A stretch of DNA of 64,000 nt from assembly GCF_010015445.1 (NCBI RefSeq), contig NC_053123.1:3621739-3685738 (forward strand). Reading direction: 5' to 3'. The position numbers and the translations under genes were made by a program. Positions 43,685 to 55,292 of this stretch are shown in pieces. The notes under the pieces were generated by a model. The model searched no databases and had not been told where the DNA came from. It was given only the letters and a program-made list of their open reading frames with translations. The stretch comes from Perca fluviatilis. Taxonomy: Eukaryota > Chordata > Actinopteri > Perciformes > Percidae. Positions within the stretch are counted from its first letter, which is position 1; every line of letters starts with the position of its first letter.

Positions 43685-44950
43685 ATCATGCCACTGCCTT
43701 CATAGGACTCTCAATCTACCCTGCACCACACCACTATCTCCCAGAGGTGGGCCTACAAATCATTTCTCACATTACAAAAATCTCCACACAGCTAGTTTCA
43801 CTTTGTGCTCCTCTACACAGTTAAAGGACACTTTACGAGCTAAGTCACTCCCCCAATTAACCCTCAATGCTCATCAAACAAACACAGGAAATATTATGTC
43901 TCCCATCAGTTGGTTCGGTCCAATAATGTCAGTGATGACACCATAAATACAAAGGAAATGCTCGGGGGGCTCCTCCCCAAACATTCCTGAATGGTGGACC
44001 AGGAAAAGGAACACAGAAAATGTGAGTAAGAAACAAACAATTAACTATTCAAAATAGCAACTTAACTGATCTCACTGAATCTAAACTGTGTGTGTGTGTG
44101 CTTTAAATTAAACCAGTATGATGATGTAAAATGTTTCAATTTTAACACAAAAGTGCTGAAATGTTACACAAAAGCAATGGTAAAAATGAGGGCAAACTGA
44201 AAATGAATACAATACCTTGGCGCCGTGCACCGCTCGGATTTGCGTAGATCATGTGTAGGCGCTGTCCCCCGGGGCTGTTGTCTGCTCTCAAGTCTCGAGC
44301 AGGTAGTGAGGCAGGCTTTTTTTGGGGGTTTTGCAGTGTAAAAGAAATTTGTTATAGGTTTTATTCATTGTGTCTTCTGCATGGAGCGTGAAATGTATAA
44401 TTCGCATGGCAGAGTGCAGAGTGTGCAGACACTAAATGCAGTGTGTTAAGCTTTGGCCTTGTGGAAAGAAGCACTCCTTAAAACCCTGTCTTTAAAAGCA
44501 GGACTTGTCAGACAGAGGTTCTAATTAAGGGATCCATTTTGAACAGAAGGGCTTCACTGTGCAGCAAGAGGAAGTCATTGTCCCCTCAGCCTCATGCATT
44601 AACAATGAAAGCCATCTCACTGATAGGAAAGGAATGGCTGGCATTCTGAAGAGTGAAATATCCCACCTATTCCTGTCGCAGTGAAGATTTCCCTCTGTGC
44701 TTACAGACTGGACAAAATACTGCAGCTTTTTAAGGGTGTGTTCAAATGCATACTCTGCATCAAATTGTCCAAAATCTTGCCACTTGCATTGCATTAAATG
44801 TTAAATAAAATGTGTTTTGAATGTTTTGGGGAACTTAATTACTTTACAGTAAAGCTGTTTGTGGGATTTTGGTCAGAATAAATCTCTCTGATGGGAAATG
44901 GAGGGAAAATAATGGAAGGAAAATAAAAGGGTTGGTCAGACAAGTGGTGA
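43685..44950. other. No recognised feature
   Basis: Unassigned. A short (TG)n lies near 44090. The 89-codon frame on - at 44525-44794 is without known domain. Confidence 0.4.
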
Positions 44951-45160
44951 AAAGTAGGCCAGCTAAGTACATTTACTAAATAACTGTACTTTGAGGTACT
45001 TGTACTGTACTTTACTTGAGTGTACTCTACTTTCTACTTCCACGTGTCACAGATAAATATACTTTTTACTCCACTACATTTATCTGACAGCTGTTATTTT
45101 ATAGATTCACATTTTACATCCTGCATTCACAGCAAACCTCTATATCTTGACTTCTGAAAG
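44951..45160 (+). mobile_element. Partial copy of the hAT-like repeat at 1000-1421
   Basis: GTGGTGAAAAGTAGGCC at the border, then AAGTACATTTACTAAATAAC, TTTGAGGTACTTGTACTGTA, TTTACTCCACTACATTTATC and TGACAGCTGTTATTTTATAG. This is the first half of the CAGTGGTGGAAGAAGTATTC family; the second half is missing. Confidence 0.65.
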
Positions 45161-45176
45161 TCTCATTTTCCTAAGC

Positions 45177-45365
45177 CTTGTGTTGACTTCGGGTCAAATT
45201 GACCCGTTTTCAATTTTTGTTTTATATCATAAAATATGCGACGTAGAAATAAACGCTAAAAATGTGTAGAAGAAAAATGTTACAATTTAAAACGTTGGAA
45301 AAAGCAAAAACAAACAAAAACGCGTCAAAAACGTTTTTTCAAGGTTGACGGGAAGACAACACAAG
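45177..45365. mobile_element. Short TIR element (CTTGTGTTG-CTTC ends)
   Basis: Left CTTGTGTTGACTTCGGGTCA and right GACGGGAAGACAACACAAG are inverted relatives. GGGTCAAATTGACCCG just inside the left end is a perfect palindrome. 189 bp, A/T-rich, non-coding. Confidence 0.7.
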
Positions 45366-45919
45366 TTTGACAACGTTTTCATTTCTTCAACTGGTTTTAG
45401 GAATTTCTAAATAAGGTGACATTTTTCTTGAATCTAAAGCAGTGATGCCTTATTCTGTCTTCTTTCAGGGTTGTCGTACTTATTTCTAAAAGGTTATTGC
45501 AACAAATTATATTGGAAACGGGATGAAATAATAAAACTAACTGTAAATCTAAAAAAAAAGTTTCAGGAATAGGGCTGTCATCTTTTAAAGGAGTCGAAAT
45601 GAATTCAAAACTAACATGTAATTTATTCAGATTAATTCCAACCCAGTTAGCATAATGGATGAGTGATGTCATACAACTGCAATGTATCCACATGTGAAAT
45701 TTCTAACATTCATTCATTACAGTGAATTACAGTGTGTATATTTCATTGTGTACCACATTTGAACAACATTTTGAATGAATGATTCATTATTATTTAAAAA
45801 GATTGTGTTATTGCTGTAACTCGTCACATAACCATTAGCTCCATCTTCACCAGAGGCCCGTAATAATCAAGATCAATATGCCCCGGATTTATTTCAGCAG
45901 TTTTGGGGAAGTTACTTTA
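45366..45919. other. No recognised feature
   Basis: Unassigned. The 98-codon frame on - (45397-45693) shows no known domain. Confidence 0.4.
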
Positions 45920-45934
45920 AAAAAGTAGTGTTTG

Positions 45935-46020
45935 AACATGTATTTAGTTAAAAAAGCAGCACAGCGGCTGCTGCAAAAGAGAGAGAATTTGTGTGGGAGA
46001 AAATAGCTGCTAGAGTAAAT
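45935..46020 (+). pseudogene. MYB/SANT-like exon 1 remnant, copy 2
   Basis: The segment KREFVWEKIAARVNA can be read before a splice-like position at 46020. It corresponds to AWEKIAAQVNA in copy 3. Upstream the frame is shifted (KKAAQRLL in place of an alanine-rich stretch). Relic only. Confidence 0.6.
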
Positions 46021-46227
46021 GCATTAGTTCCAATATAGTGTATTAATATCATATTTAATCATAAGTATATATTACTGGGGAATGGTATTGAACCTATAAT
46101 CTATTTCATTTAGGTGCAATACTGCGGACGAAAAAGTAGGCCTACTAATCCCATTCTGAGGCTGCAGCACCATCATTAATAGAATTATAATTCATAATCT
46201 TTTATTTCAAAGGGTTTACATCATTCT

Positions 46228-46664
46228 CCTGCAATACTGTGGAACTCCTTTTTAATGGCTCTCACTGGTTTGTGTCCAGGAAACAATACAAAAACGTTTT
46301 AAAACACGTTTCAGAGCGAGTCACACTCTTCTGACGGCGCTTTGCTACAGCGGCTTTACTTATATGCTCCGCATCACCAATGTTGTAAAGAAAACTGCTG
46401 TTTGCAAAAAAACGTAATGCGACATAAATAATCTGCTGGGATGTAGAGCATGTCCACGATGGGGGATGTTAGTGATATGAAGACCGATAAGGTTATGTAC
46501 ATATCTGATGGACTGAGAAGAAAAACGATACCGCTCAAATAGATAGTTATCTGGAAATAAAAATGTTGGGGTTTCAATATCATCTCCCGGCATATAACAC
46601 CCCATGAAAGCAGAAGTAATACAGCTTCTTCATCAACGGGATCGTCGCCAAAAGGAAATGCCAT
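46228..46664 (-). pseudogene. HARBI1-like nuclease exon 1, frameshifted, copy 2
   Basis: From the ATG at 46664 the - strand reads MAFPFGDDPVDEEAVLLLLS and then loses frame. A second frame gives DNYLFERYRFSSQSIRYVHN, LIGLHITNIPHRGHALHP, and further on GDAEHISKA- and VFPGHKPVRAIKKEF-type pieces. The exon ends in a GCAG/GTGAAT-like donor position (here GAGAATG) near 46228. No catalytic exon follows, because the deletion removed exons 2-4. Confidence 0.7.
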
Positions 46665-46999
46665 GTTTTTAGAAAAAAAAACGTTTTATAGTCTGCTTAA
46701 CACAGTTAATAAACTGACCCTGTTTTTTTTAATTCATGCAGATAACAAACTGCACTTAAATGCGCCTGCTACAGACTGAATGAATGAATGAGGAAATGAA
46801 AGAGCGCTGTGTCAGAGGGAGGAGACTGAGAGAAGAAAACCTGCTCCCGACCAGGTTAGGGTCACAGGCTCAGTTACCATAGTAACTGACTCTGAGGTTA
46901 AGTTCCCTCTCTTTCTGAAACCGAAAACTCAGAGTTTCCCTCATCTCAGATTTAACAAACTCAGAGTTTTCACTAAACCTGCTTTCTGAAACGGACCCC

Positions 47000-47655
47000 A
47001 GGCCTCAGGTAACATTAAAACCTGCCTATGTTAATAATCCAATTTTTTCGTATATTATGAAACACTTTTTAGCTGTAATTTATCACGAATCTATGATACC
47101 AGTATGCATGATTCTCATTGTTGGAATTTCAATTAATTTTCATCAACTGTCTAATTATCTATTAGATAATTTGATAAGATCTGAAAAATGTAAGTTTAAA
47201 CAAAAATTTGTCCATTTATTTTGTTTACTCCAGGAGCAAATGCATCCAAAAGCAAAGAACAGTCCACTCATTGCTGGCATTTCCAAGCCATTACCATCTG
47301 TTCCAGTTTGCTTGTGTTGCTCCCTTTGGTGGCTCTGAAATCACACCATGATAAATAGTGTATCCTTGGCACAGTATTAAATGTGTCCTTTGCTCTAATA
47401 GTGAGATCTCTAGTGGTGATGCCCCCTGTGATGATGGACTGTCTCTGCTCCAAACCACTTGCGATGAGCTTTGGCTAAAGTCTCTCTGCATTGCTGTTGT
47501 ACTGCCAAATGATACAGCAAAGAAGATAAAGCACAATATACCCAGTTGTAATCTTTGTATCTTTGGAATATAATACTGTAAATGTTTAGAAAAGATACAA
47601 TATACCTATACACATGCTATAGGCAGAAGGGCAAAGACAAAGTGTAAGCCAAAAT
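47000..47655. other. No recognised feature
   Basis: Unassigned A/T-rich DNA between the Harbinger copy and a hairpin MITE. Confidence 0.4.
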
Positions 47656-48190
47656 TTGGAAGCAAATAAGAGACATAAGTATTTGAATTTTAACAGCCAA
47701 TGAATAGTTAACATTGAAATATTTTACTTTGAAAACATGTATCTGAATGCATGTGGTTTGAATTGACCTCTTTGAAATTAAAATACTAAATGTCTTGATT
47801 GCAATTTCAGTGTTACACAAATTCAGATCCAAAAACTCAAGTTGAAAACTGGAAAACTGGACAACTGGCAGTCATCTTTGAGTTTGAATTTTCAAATTTT
47901 TTCGACGTTGTGGATCTGAATCTGTCCAATCAAATTTGAGCAACCTGTATCTATTTTTGTTTTGTTTTTTATTCTGAAACTTGAATTTTTGAATCTGAAT
48001 TCATGACCGCTGAAAAAAAGTAATATTCAAATTCAGTTTTTGAAATTGCAAATCAGGAAATAAATTTTTTTAAAGAGGTGAATTCAGAACACATAATTTT
48101 CAATACATGGTTTTCAAAGTCAAATATTTCAATTTTAAGTATTCAGTGGCTGGTAAAATTCAAGTACTTTTGTCTCTTATTTGCTTCCAT
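47656..48190. mobile_element. Hairpin MITE (GGAAGCAAATAAGAGACA)
   Basis: The left arm (47658-47785), starting GGAAGCAAATAAGAGACATA and then GTATTTGAATTTTAACAGCC, is matched by the reverse complement at 48060-48188. The match holds over roughly 125 bp with moderate divergence. The centre is A/T-rich with AAATTCAGATCC-like words. No coding capacity. Confidence 0.85.
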
Positions 48191-50861
48191 ACAAAACACC
48201 ACTGGGCAACTATATGGAGGATATACAGTACAGAAGTCTATCACCCAGGCTGCATGATGTGCAATAAGAGTGGCAGTGGAAGGTTCCGGCAGTGCGATGA
48301 ACCAAAGCTCCAATATACTTGCAATACTGTACAGAATAAAATGTAACCACCCAGCGCTGCCTATCCACTGACTGGATGCAATGACCAAAATAACCACCGG
48401 ACACCAACCACGGTCCCACAGGGCTAATAATGGCTCTGTCCCTGCACCCCTTGGCTCAGAAATATAATGTCTGGGCACCGGGGTGATGCCGAAGCTTGTG
48501 TTGCCAAACACCAGCGTGCCATTATCACTGCTTCCAGAGTGGCAGCGCAGGCGCATTTTAGCAGGGTGTCAAACTCGCTGGAGTCCTCCATCAAACAGCA
48601 GCGACCAGAATAAAGGCTCTGTCAAAAATACTGACAGCTGTAATATTTCACCTGGCCCTGGAAGCCATTCCATCAGCCAAAACACAGACGCAGAGAAATA
48701 TTTCTTCTTCTTTACCCCCTCCCCCTTGTATGAATATATATGAATATTTTTTGGGAGTTATTTCCTACACTGTTGTTGTCATTGTCGGGTCTAATGTGGA
48801 GAAAGTTACAAGAGCAGTTTTCTTTTATGCTGCGTTTGAGGACATTTGGAGCGAGGATAATTTAGCAGCAGAATATATTCTATATTCTAATAGGTTTTCT
48901 CATGAGTTTTTTTTTTTTTTTCTTCCATTTTTATTCATTACAAATTAATTGTGTCTGGCAAAAGAAGAAAACGCCTTCAAAGTGTAACTCTACCTTTAGC
49001 TGTGGATGTTGTCCACAAAGGTGCAGGTTTGCCATTGCACAAGTAAAAGCAGTGTAGAAGGAACTTTGACATAATTTACAGCATCTGCACAGAAATACAA
49101 GGGCACAACTGCAAGATTTAATCAATGTAAGTACGTCATACATTCACATTAATGTCACATTTTGAAACTGATTGGATATATGGCTGAGCTGCAGTTAGTA
49201 TTTAAAGGACAGTTGCACCTTAAGCATCACTTACTCTAATTTCTGGGTTGAATATCACCTTCGAACACCTTTAACTGGGACGCTGCTGTCTCCTTCCTGA
49301 GGAGCAGACAGAGGCAGAGTGAGAACAGACTGGGGAGATGTCTCGGTTAGGGTCCTAGATCATTTTAAATTGATGTCACTCCTCAAGTCCTACCAGTTGA
49401 GATTATAGCCAGCCATTTATCTTAATATATATTGAATTGTCCGCGTTTCATGATCATAGGGTTTATCATTGAAAAAAACAAAATCTGTGAAAATAAATAA
49501 ATAGCCTCACATGATTCTTTCTTCGGTCCTTTTGAGACTGTCAACCCCCGAAAAACGCCCACACCTACGAACCGATATTTACGTTTCTAGTGGTGGCGCC
49601 CTCTAGTGGCCTGGGTAGTAATGACAGGAGCAAAGCAGCGTAAAAGACATGTTTAAAATCACCTTTACGTTCAAAACTGTGATCAACGTTCTCTGGTTTA
49701 AATATTTGGTTGTATTTCCTGCCCCCTTTAGGGGCGCAGATTTATGAAACGCTCCTGTGGTTCATATTAGAGGATAGGAACAAACCAACCATATAGTCCT
49801 ATGGTTGTGAGGACTTCTTGGTCCTTATTAATAGACTGTGTCTTTCATTTTTCTCTTGGTATGTATTGTTGAATAACTGTAGGGAATCCAACATGCCAAG
49901 CCCCCTAAAGGGATTTATTTGCATGCCCTTCTATATTTAACGTCTCTTAAATGTATCATTGTTGGGTTGTGCTAAACAAATCAAATCAAAATGGCTGTGC
50001 CACTGGCTAACCGCTGAAAAAGTACACAATATTGACTCTGTATACATCAATACTAATGTATGCAACATGCATGCTAACAATCGGTCAGTGATCTGTCACT
50101 ATTTGTAGCTTCATGGATCCATCTACCATCAAAGTGCAATGAGGACTGAAACCATAATCTATCATTTAACACTGTCATGCTGATGATAGGCTAATGGCTG
50201 CTGAAGACCTGACACTGATTGAGTGGACCATGGGAATACTGTAGCTCATTCATATGCCACTTCCCTTTTGCATTACATTATAGATACATGTATTTATATA
50301 GAGGCTTCCAACGACAAGGTGATTTAAAATGCTTTTAAAAGGTTAAAACAAAAATGCAAGGAGTTATAGATATCCTGTGGCATTTTGTGACGACCGTTAG
50401 ATCTATGGAGCACTGTTTTAACAAGTTGATCTCCATTTATACATTTTCCTGCCCCTGGTTTCACAGGGTTGCACTTATTGACCAATGGTGGCTGTAAGGC
50501 GAGAAGAAATCTAGCCCTGCGCCAACAAAGGCAGCAAAGAAGAAGATGACTCCCAAGAAAATGGATGTAAATAATGAGGGATTTAAGAGGGACCTATTTT
50601 GCTTTTCCTTATTTTTTGTCATATATTCAAGCAACAGCACACACAGGCCACCATATGTTGTAATTATATCACAACTTGGTGACTCTGTTCGGCCCTGTTC
50701 TGTTTTCTCTCCCCCCCCCCATTCTGTGAAGTAAAATGATTTGTTTTTGTCTGAGTCTGGTGGCTTTAAAGAGAGCAGAGATAACCGCTTCAGTTCCCCA
50801 TCAGAAAGGGCTGTCCAACAGCGAGGTAAAGCGATGAAAGTATTCTAAATATAGCGTACAT
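48191..50861. other. Largely unassigned DNA
   Basis: No gene recognised. The 137-codon frame on - (48143-48556) starts in non-repeat DNA but runs into the MITE arm and has no known domain. Poly(T) lies near 48908-48921, a GGCGCCCTCTAGTGGC word typical of fish repeats near 49586, and poly(C) at 50712-50721. Confidence 0.4.
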
Positions 50862-50865
50862 TTAA

Positions 50866-51549
50866 AGGAACACGCCGACTTATTGGGAATTTAGCTTATT
50901 CACCGTAACCCCCAGAGTTAGACAAGTCCATACATACCCTTCTCATCTCCTTGCGTGCTGTAAAGCTGTCTGACTGCTCCAGCGGCATCAGCCCATAACA
51001 GAACAGGCAGGTGAATGATTCCAGTAATCCTACTGCTCCGAATAAGTGACAAAATAACGCCAACATGTTCCTATTTACATGTTGTGATTTGTAGAGTCAC
51101 AGCGTGTACAAAAAACAACGTAACATGAGACACAGCCATCTTCTATCCGTAAACAAACCGGGAACTATATTCTCAGGCGGAAGAATATAGTACTTGGGCG
51201 GAGTGATATGCTCGCAGCAAGCCTGTCTGAGAATATAGTTCCCGGTTTGTTTACAGATAGAAGATGGCTGTGTCTCATGTTACGTTGTTTTTTGTACACG
51301 CTGTGACTCTACAAAATCACAACATGTAAATAGGAACATGTTGGCGTTATTTTGTAACTTTTGTCACAATTCAGTAGCAGTAGGCTAGTTGGAACCAGTT
51401 ACCTGCAGGATCTGTGCTGGGCTAAGCTAATGCTGGAGCCGTCAGACAGCGTTACAACACGCACGGAGATGAGAAGGGTATGTATCGACTTGTCTTACTC
51501 TGGGGGTTACGGTGAATAAGCTAAATTCCCAATAAGTCGGCGTGTTCCT
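50866..51549. mobile_element. TTAA-flanked palindromic MITE, ~330-bp arms
   Basis: AGGAACACGCCGACTTATTG at the left and CAATAAGTCGGCGTGTTCCT at the right are exact inverted copies, and TTAA flanks both (50862-50865 and 51550-51553). The arms pair over most of their length: GGGAATTTAGCTTATTCACC, CATCTTCTATCCGTAAACAA and CGGGAACTATATTCTCAG all recur inverted. The centre is near 51180-51215. Differences are concentrated at 50960-51050 against 51370-51470. Confidence 0.92.
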
Positions 51550-51924
51550 TTAAAGTGATACATTGCCGATGTTAAACGAGCTCTGTGGCATGACCACAGC
51601 TATTAGTTTGTTAGTCTCACGGTATTTTATCAGATGCGGAGTGATCCTTATTGTGCAAAGGAATTTGAGTCATAGGTGTTGTAAATGGTTATTATATCAC
51701 GTCTGTCATCAGGTTGTTTGATTTGAGCTACCCGTTTTATGAATAATGTTACAATGTCGGATGTCAATGTTAAATATGGCCCAACCTTCGAAAAATTTGG
51801 TAAACATATGTAAAAGTGATCCCTGTGAGCAAAAACCAATCCATGCCGGATTTCTTTATATGGCCGTCTGCTCCAGGCACGCTACTGCAGTGTTTCAATA
51901 ACATACAGTGCTACATGAAGCTAC

Positions 51925-52206
51925 GTGGGGAGGCTGTGGCTCAGGTGGTAGAGCGGTCGCCTACCAATTGGAAGGTTGGTGGTTCGATCCCTACAGTCTT
52001 GGGCAAGACACTGAACTCTGAATTGCTCCCAATGCTGCGGCCACCGTTGTGCGAATGTCTATCTGATGAACAGGTGGCACCTTGTACAGCAGCCTTGGCC
52101 ACAGTGAATGAATGTGTGTGAATGGTGAATGGTTCCTGTAATATGTAAAAGTGCTTTAAGTAGGTGTTAAGACTAGAAAAGCGCTATATAAATACAGTCC
52201 ATTTAC
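51925..52206 (+). mobile_element. tRNA-headed SINE, full length
   Basis: Head: GGCTGTGGCTCAGGTGGTAG (A box) and GGTTCGATCCC (B box). Body: GGGCAAGACACTGAACTCTG and GTGAATGAATGTGTGTGAAT. Tail: AAGACTAGAAAAGCGCTATA then AATACAGTCCATTTAC. This head-body-tail order is that of a widespread fish SINE whose tail is shared with a LINE partner. A minus-strand relative with the same CAAGACACTGAACC core lies at 55066-55292. Clear target duplications were not found. Confidence 0.88.
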
Positions 52207-52439
52207 ATTCTAACGCCAGAGGAACTGGTAATCTTGGTTGCTGATGTTAATTTGTGGACCTTTAGTCCCCGTCTGAGAGACGCTCTGTTTTATTGCCTAT
52301 CTCTTGAGCTCTGTTATTGGTCAGCGTTTCCGGCTATGCATATATCATCTTTTATATGGTCCTCAGTAAAAACAGGTTTGAACCTGAACGTTTGACCAGA
52401 CCAGTAAAATAAAAAATGTAAGTTGTTTACTTGAGGTCG

Positions 52440-52800
52440 AAAAACAGACATCAGGCAGGCAGGCAGGCAGGCTTTGCATGAGGCAAACGTATCCAATATG
52501 GGATCAGGCCAGAGAGCAGAAGTCCAAGAGGCAGGCAGTGAAAACGGCTGCGACACTGAGGCAGAGGCACAATAGAAGATCTGATGGGGAATGAATGGAA
52601 GTGGGCTGGCCTATACAGTATATGCTACTGGGCTGATGGGGAGCTGGGAACAGGTGAGGTGGGGGAGGACCGGTGATGGGGAATGGTGGAAACACCATGG
52701 GGTTACCGCAGGGCAGGGAGTGGTAGGATCTGGAACGACTGGAGAATTAGTTCAGGGCAGGGGAAAAAGCACACAAGGAAAATGTGAGACCATAGGACCT
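52440..52800. mobile_element. Interspersed repeat with (CAGG)n core
   Basis: A (CAGG)n run (52450-52471) followed by purine-rich sequence with GAGGCAGGCAGTGAAAACGG and GGGGAGCTGGGAACAGGTGA. It resembles 1915-2260 in style; ends are unresolved. Confidence 0.4.
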
Positions 52801-53179
52801 GGCTGATATGTGACAGAATGTGTTTAGGCGAGACACACCAAATATATAAACATAACCTAAGTGTTTGCTACCAGGTAACAACACTGGCAAAAAAAACATT
52901 CATTCAATCAACCTTTGTTCATCCTCGAAAGATCATTGAGGGGTGGCCCTCATTTGCAATGTCATCGAGTCAAATTACAAAGACCACAACAAAACGACAA
53001 CACAGAAAAGAATACACCATCATTAGAAAGACAAACCTTCTGAATTGGATACATTATTGGATAAAAAAAGTTAGCATAATACAGATGCAAAAGAAAGTAC
53101 AAGTATGTAAAGCAAGTACAAGTAGGAGTTTGCAGGTTAAAAACCAGATTTCTAAATTGTCTACAATGCACAAGGCACA
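52801..53179. other. No recognised feature
   Basis: Open frames of 127 (+, 52818-53201) and 112 codons (-, 52962-53300) overlap on opposite strands. Neither has a domain I recognise, so I leave both out. Confidence 0.35.
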
Positions 53180-53620
53180 TACTGTAGGTCTTCCAGGATG
53201 AAAATAAGACACTGGATTTGGCAAACTTAACAGCTGATAGCCTAATGTTAGTTTCTGATAGCAATAACAACGATATCATAACTATGTTTTCTGTGTGCAA
53301 TAACTGTGAAAAATCTCAGGTGCAATAATATCTACTGTATGTTCACAAGTAGTTTGTATACAGTGTAGGTTTCCTGTGCACTTTTGCAATTACAACTGTA
53401 TTCATTTTACAGCTGTTTTCTCTTTTTATATTGTTCTTCTACTTCATATTTTATTCACTTTTTATATTTATATACATTTATATTTTTTTGTATTTTAATA
53501 GTTTTTCTTCATAGTTTTTGCAGTGCTGACTCTAAGAGCAACACACCAAAAAATCCAATGTACTGCCCTGTGCAAATGGCAATAAACATCTATTCTATTG
53601 AAGTGAATGTGTTTCTGCTC
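53180..53620 (+). mobile_element. LINE-like 3' end
   Basis: T-rich sequence with GTGCAATAACTGTG-type words, TTTGCAATTACAACTGTATT, and a terminal CAGTGCTGACTCTAAGAGCA, then CTGTGCAAATGGCAATAAAC and TCTATTCTATTG. This composition and the short repeated tail are typical of the 3' untranslated end of fish LINE-type retroposons. No reverse-transcriptase frame is present. Confidence 0.45.
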
Positions 53621-55065
53621 CAAACATGGACTGTGAATTCTTTCCTCGCCTCGTATAGTGTAGTTTCTCTACAGGGGATTTTTTAATGGCCGGTTTGGAC
53701 AGAAGCAATGATTACAGCAACGCATAACTTTGTGTACTCCTTTAACGTACATATCAGCAAATGCCAAGCAATTACACCTGTGGTGATGGAGCCTATAAAC
53801 CTAGTGACAGCAAGTGTCAGGATCAAATGTGCTTTATGGCTGGTTGCATAACTTTTGCTGCATGTTTAAGTAATCTTCAGTTAGCTGTCTGGATTTACCC
53901 TGCAGAGATCTGAGGAGCAGTTAACCATAGTCCTCATGAATCGAGCGGAGTTTAAAATTCCAACACAAAGAAAGCTGAAGGTAACGGACATCCGGCTGAA
54001 AAAAAGAGGTGCATCTGGCGGAATTTCTGGCGGCACCAGACAATCCTGGAAGTGGAACGTCGTGGATATAGACTACCCAAGGCTTAACACTACTTCTTTC
54101 ACATACGCAGCCATAGGAGTTTCCATTTAAGATATAAAGTATTAATTTAGCATTAGTGCCTATAAACATAACGCTTCAAATGAGATATCACACATTGTAG
54201 GACTGCTGTTAATCAGCCCCTTTCATCCATTAGACCTGGCAGAGCATTACCGCTCTACCTCCGGCTGCCTTTACTAATTAAAGAGCCTCAGTAATTGAAG
54301 TTTCTATTTTCAACTGAGCTCTCCATATGTTGGCGCTGGCGTGAATTAAAGGGTGAAGTCAAAGGACACCCAGTTGTCACGGCTACTAGACCAGTCAGGA
54401 AGGCTATACTTCCGCATGCTTAGGCCTGCAGTTTTATTTCTCACGCCTCTGCACTCACTCCTCACCCATGCTCACTCATTATTCCTTGCTGTCCTGTCCG
54501 GGGCTGTCATTTATGTTATCAGCTGTTCTCATCAGCTGGCCATGTCAATTGACTTCATCTATCCAGCAGCTCAGCGACACACCGACATTGCCGGTCGCGT
54601 AGCTTCCACTCCGTGACAAAGATGCCGACCGCTGAGTGCGAGAAGCTCCCGGGCGTTCCACAATCAACATGTTGACCGCTGTGAGTGCAGCATCCGGGTA
54701 CTCAAAGGGCTGCATTTGGCCGTGTGAACACAACTGTACTCAAAATGGACAGAAGGGTGCAATTTGTGACACAGCATAAGATATCTGCTGGAAAAAAAAA
54801 AGACTTCACATGTAGCAGCTGTTTATAACGTAGTGGCGTGTCAATGGCACAGCTGTGATCCAGACATTTCCACTAACAGTTAATTCCAGAGCGTTGCAAA
54901 AAAAATGGTTTAGTCCGATGAATTACTTTATATAAATATGTTGGAGAGCCTCTGTGTGTTCCACTGTGGTTCCTGATTCCTTGAACACAAATATTTCAAA
55001 AAACGTTTCATTCAACTCTGTAATGTTGACATGGAAATGGTGGAGTAATATTTTTTAACTTTATT
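53621..55065. other. Unassigned, with one repeat-like block
   Basis: At 53930-54130 a 64-codon frame on + contains KKRGASGGISGGTRQSWKW. GAGGTGCATCTGGCGGAATT is a word I recall from fish repeats, so this is probably not a gene. The rest is unassigned. Confidence 0.35.
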
Positions 55066-55292
55066 CCTTGATCTTCACATTGACAGTACAATGTAATGAA
55101 ATTCTATTTCTGCATTTAACCCATCGTAAGTATTAGGAGCAGTGGACAGCTATACATACATCATCCGAGGAGCAACTTGTGGTTCAGTGTCTTGCTCAGG
55201 GACACTTTGACATGTGGCCGGACAACCTGGGATTGAAGCGCCAATGTTGTGGTTGTGGGGCGACCATTTTACCTCCGGGCCATAAGCCAACC
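55066..55292 (-). mobile_element. tRNA-headed SINE, degenerate
   Basis: On - it reads GGCCCGGAGGTAAAATGGTC (decayed A box), GCGCTTCAATCCCAGG (B box region), then GTGTCCCTGAGCAAGACACT and GAACC, and ends in an ATTACATTGTACTG-containing tail. It is related to the SINE at 51925-52206 by the CAAGACACTGAACC core. Confidence 0.65.

Larger units (their letters stand above)
45920..46999. mobile_element. Harbinger element copy 2, internally deleted
   Basis: It runs from MYB-like exon 1 (+, about 45935-46020) through intron 1 and the first bases of exon 2, then jumps near 46137 into intron 1 of the HARBI1-like gene (-). It continues through exon 1 to its ATG at 46664 and on to the terminus TGCTTTCTGAAACGGACCCC at 46999. 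The junction is the same as in copy 1. The MYB-side terminus is lost. Confidence 0.85.

Noticed and set aside
48143..48556. 137-codon frame on - with hydrophobic segments
   Set aside because: It runs into a MITE arm, has no recognisable domain and no supporting signals.
52818..53300. Frames of 127 and 112 codons on opposite strands
   Set aside because: They overlap each other antisense, have A/T-driven codon use and no domain.
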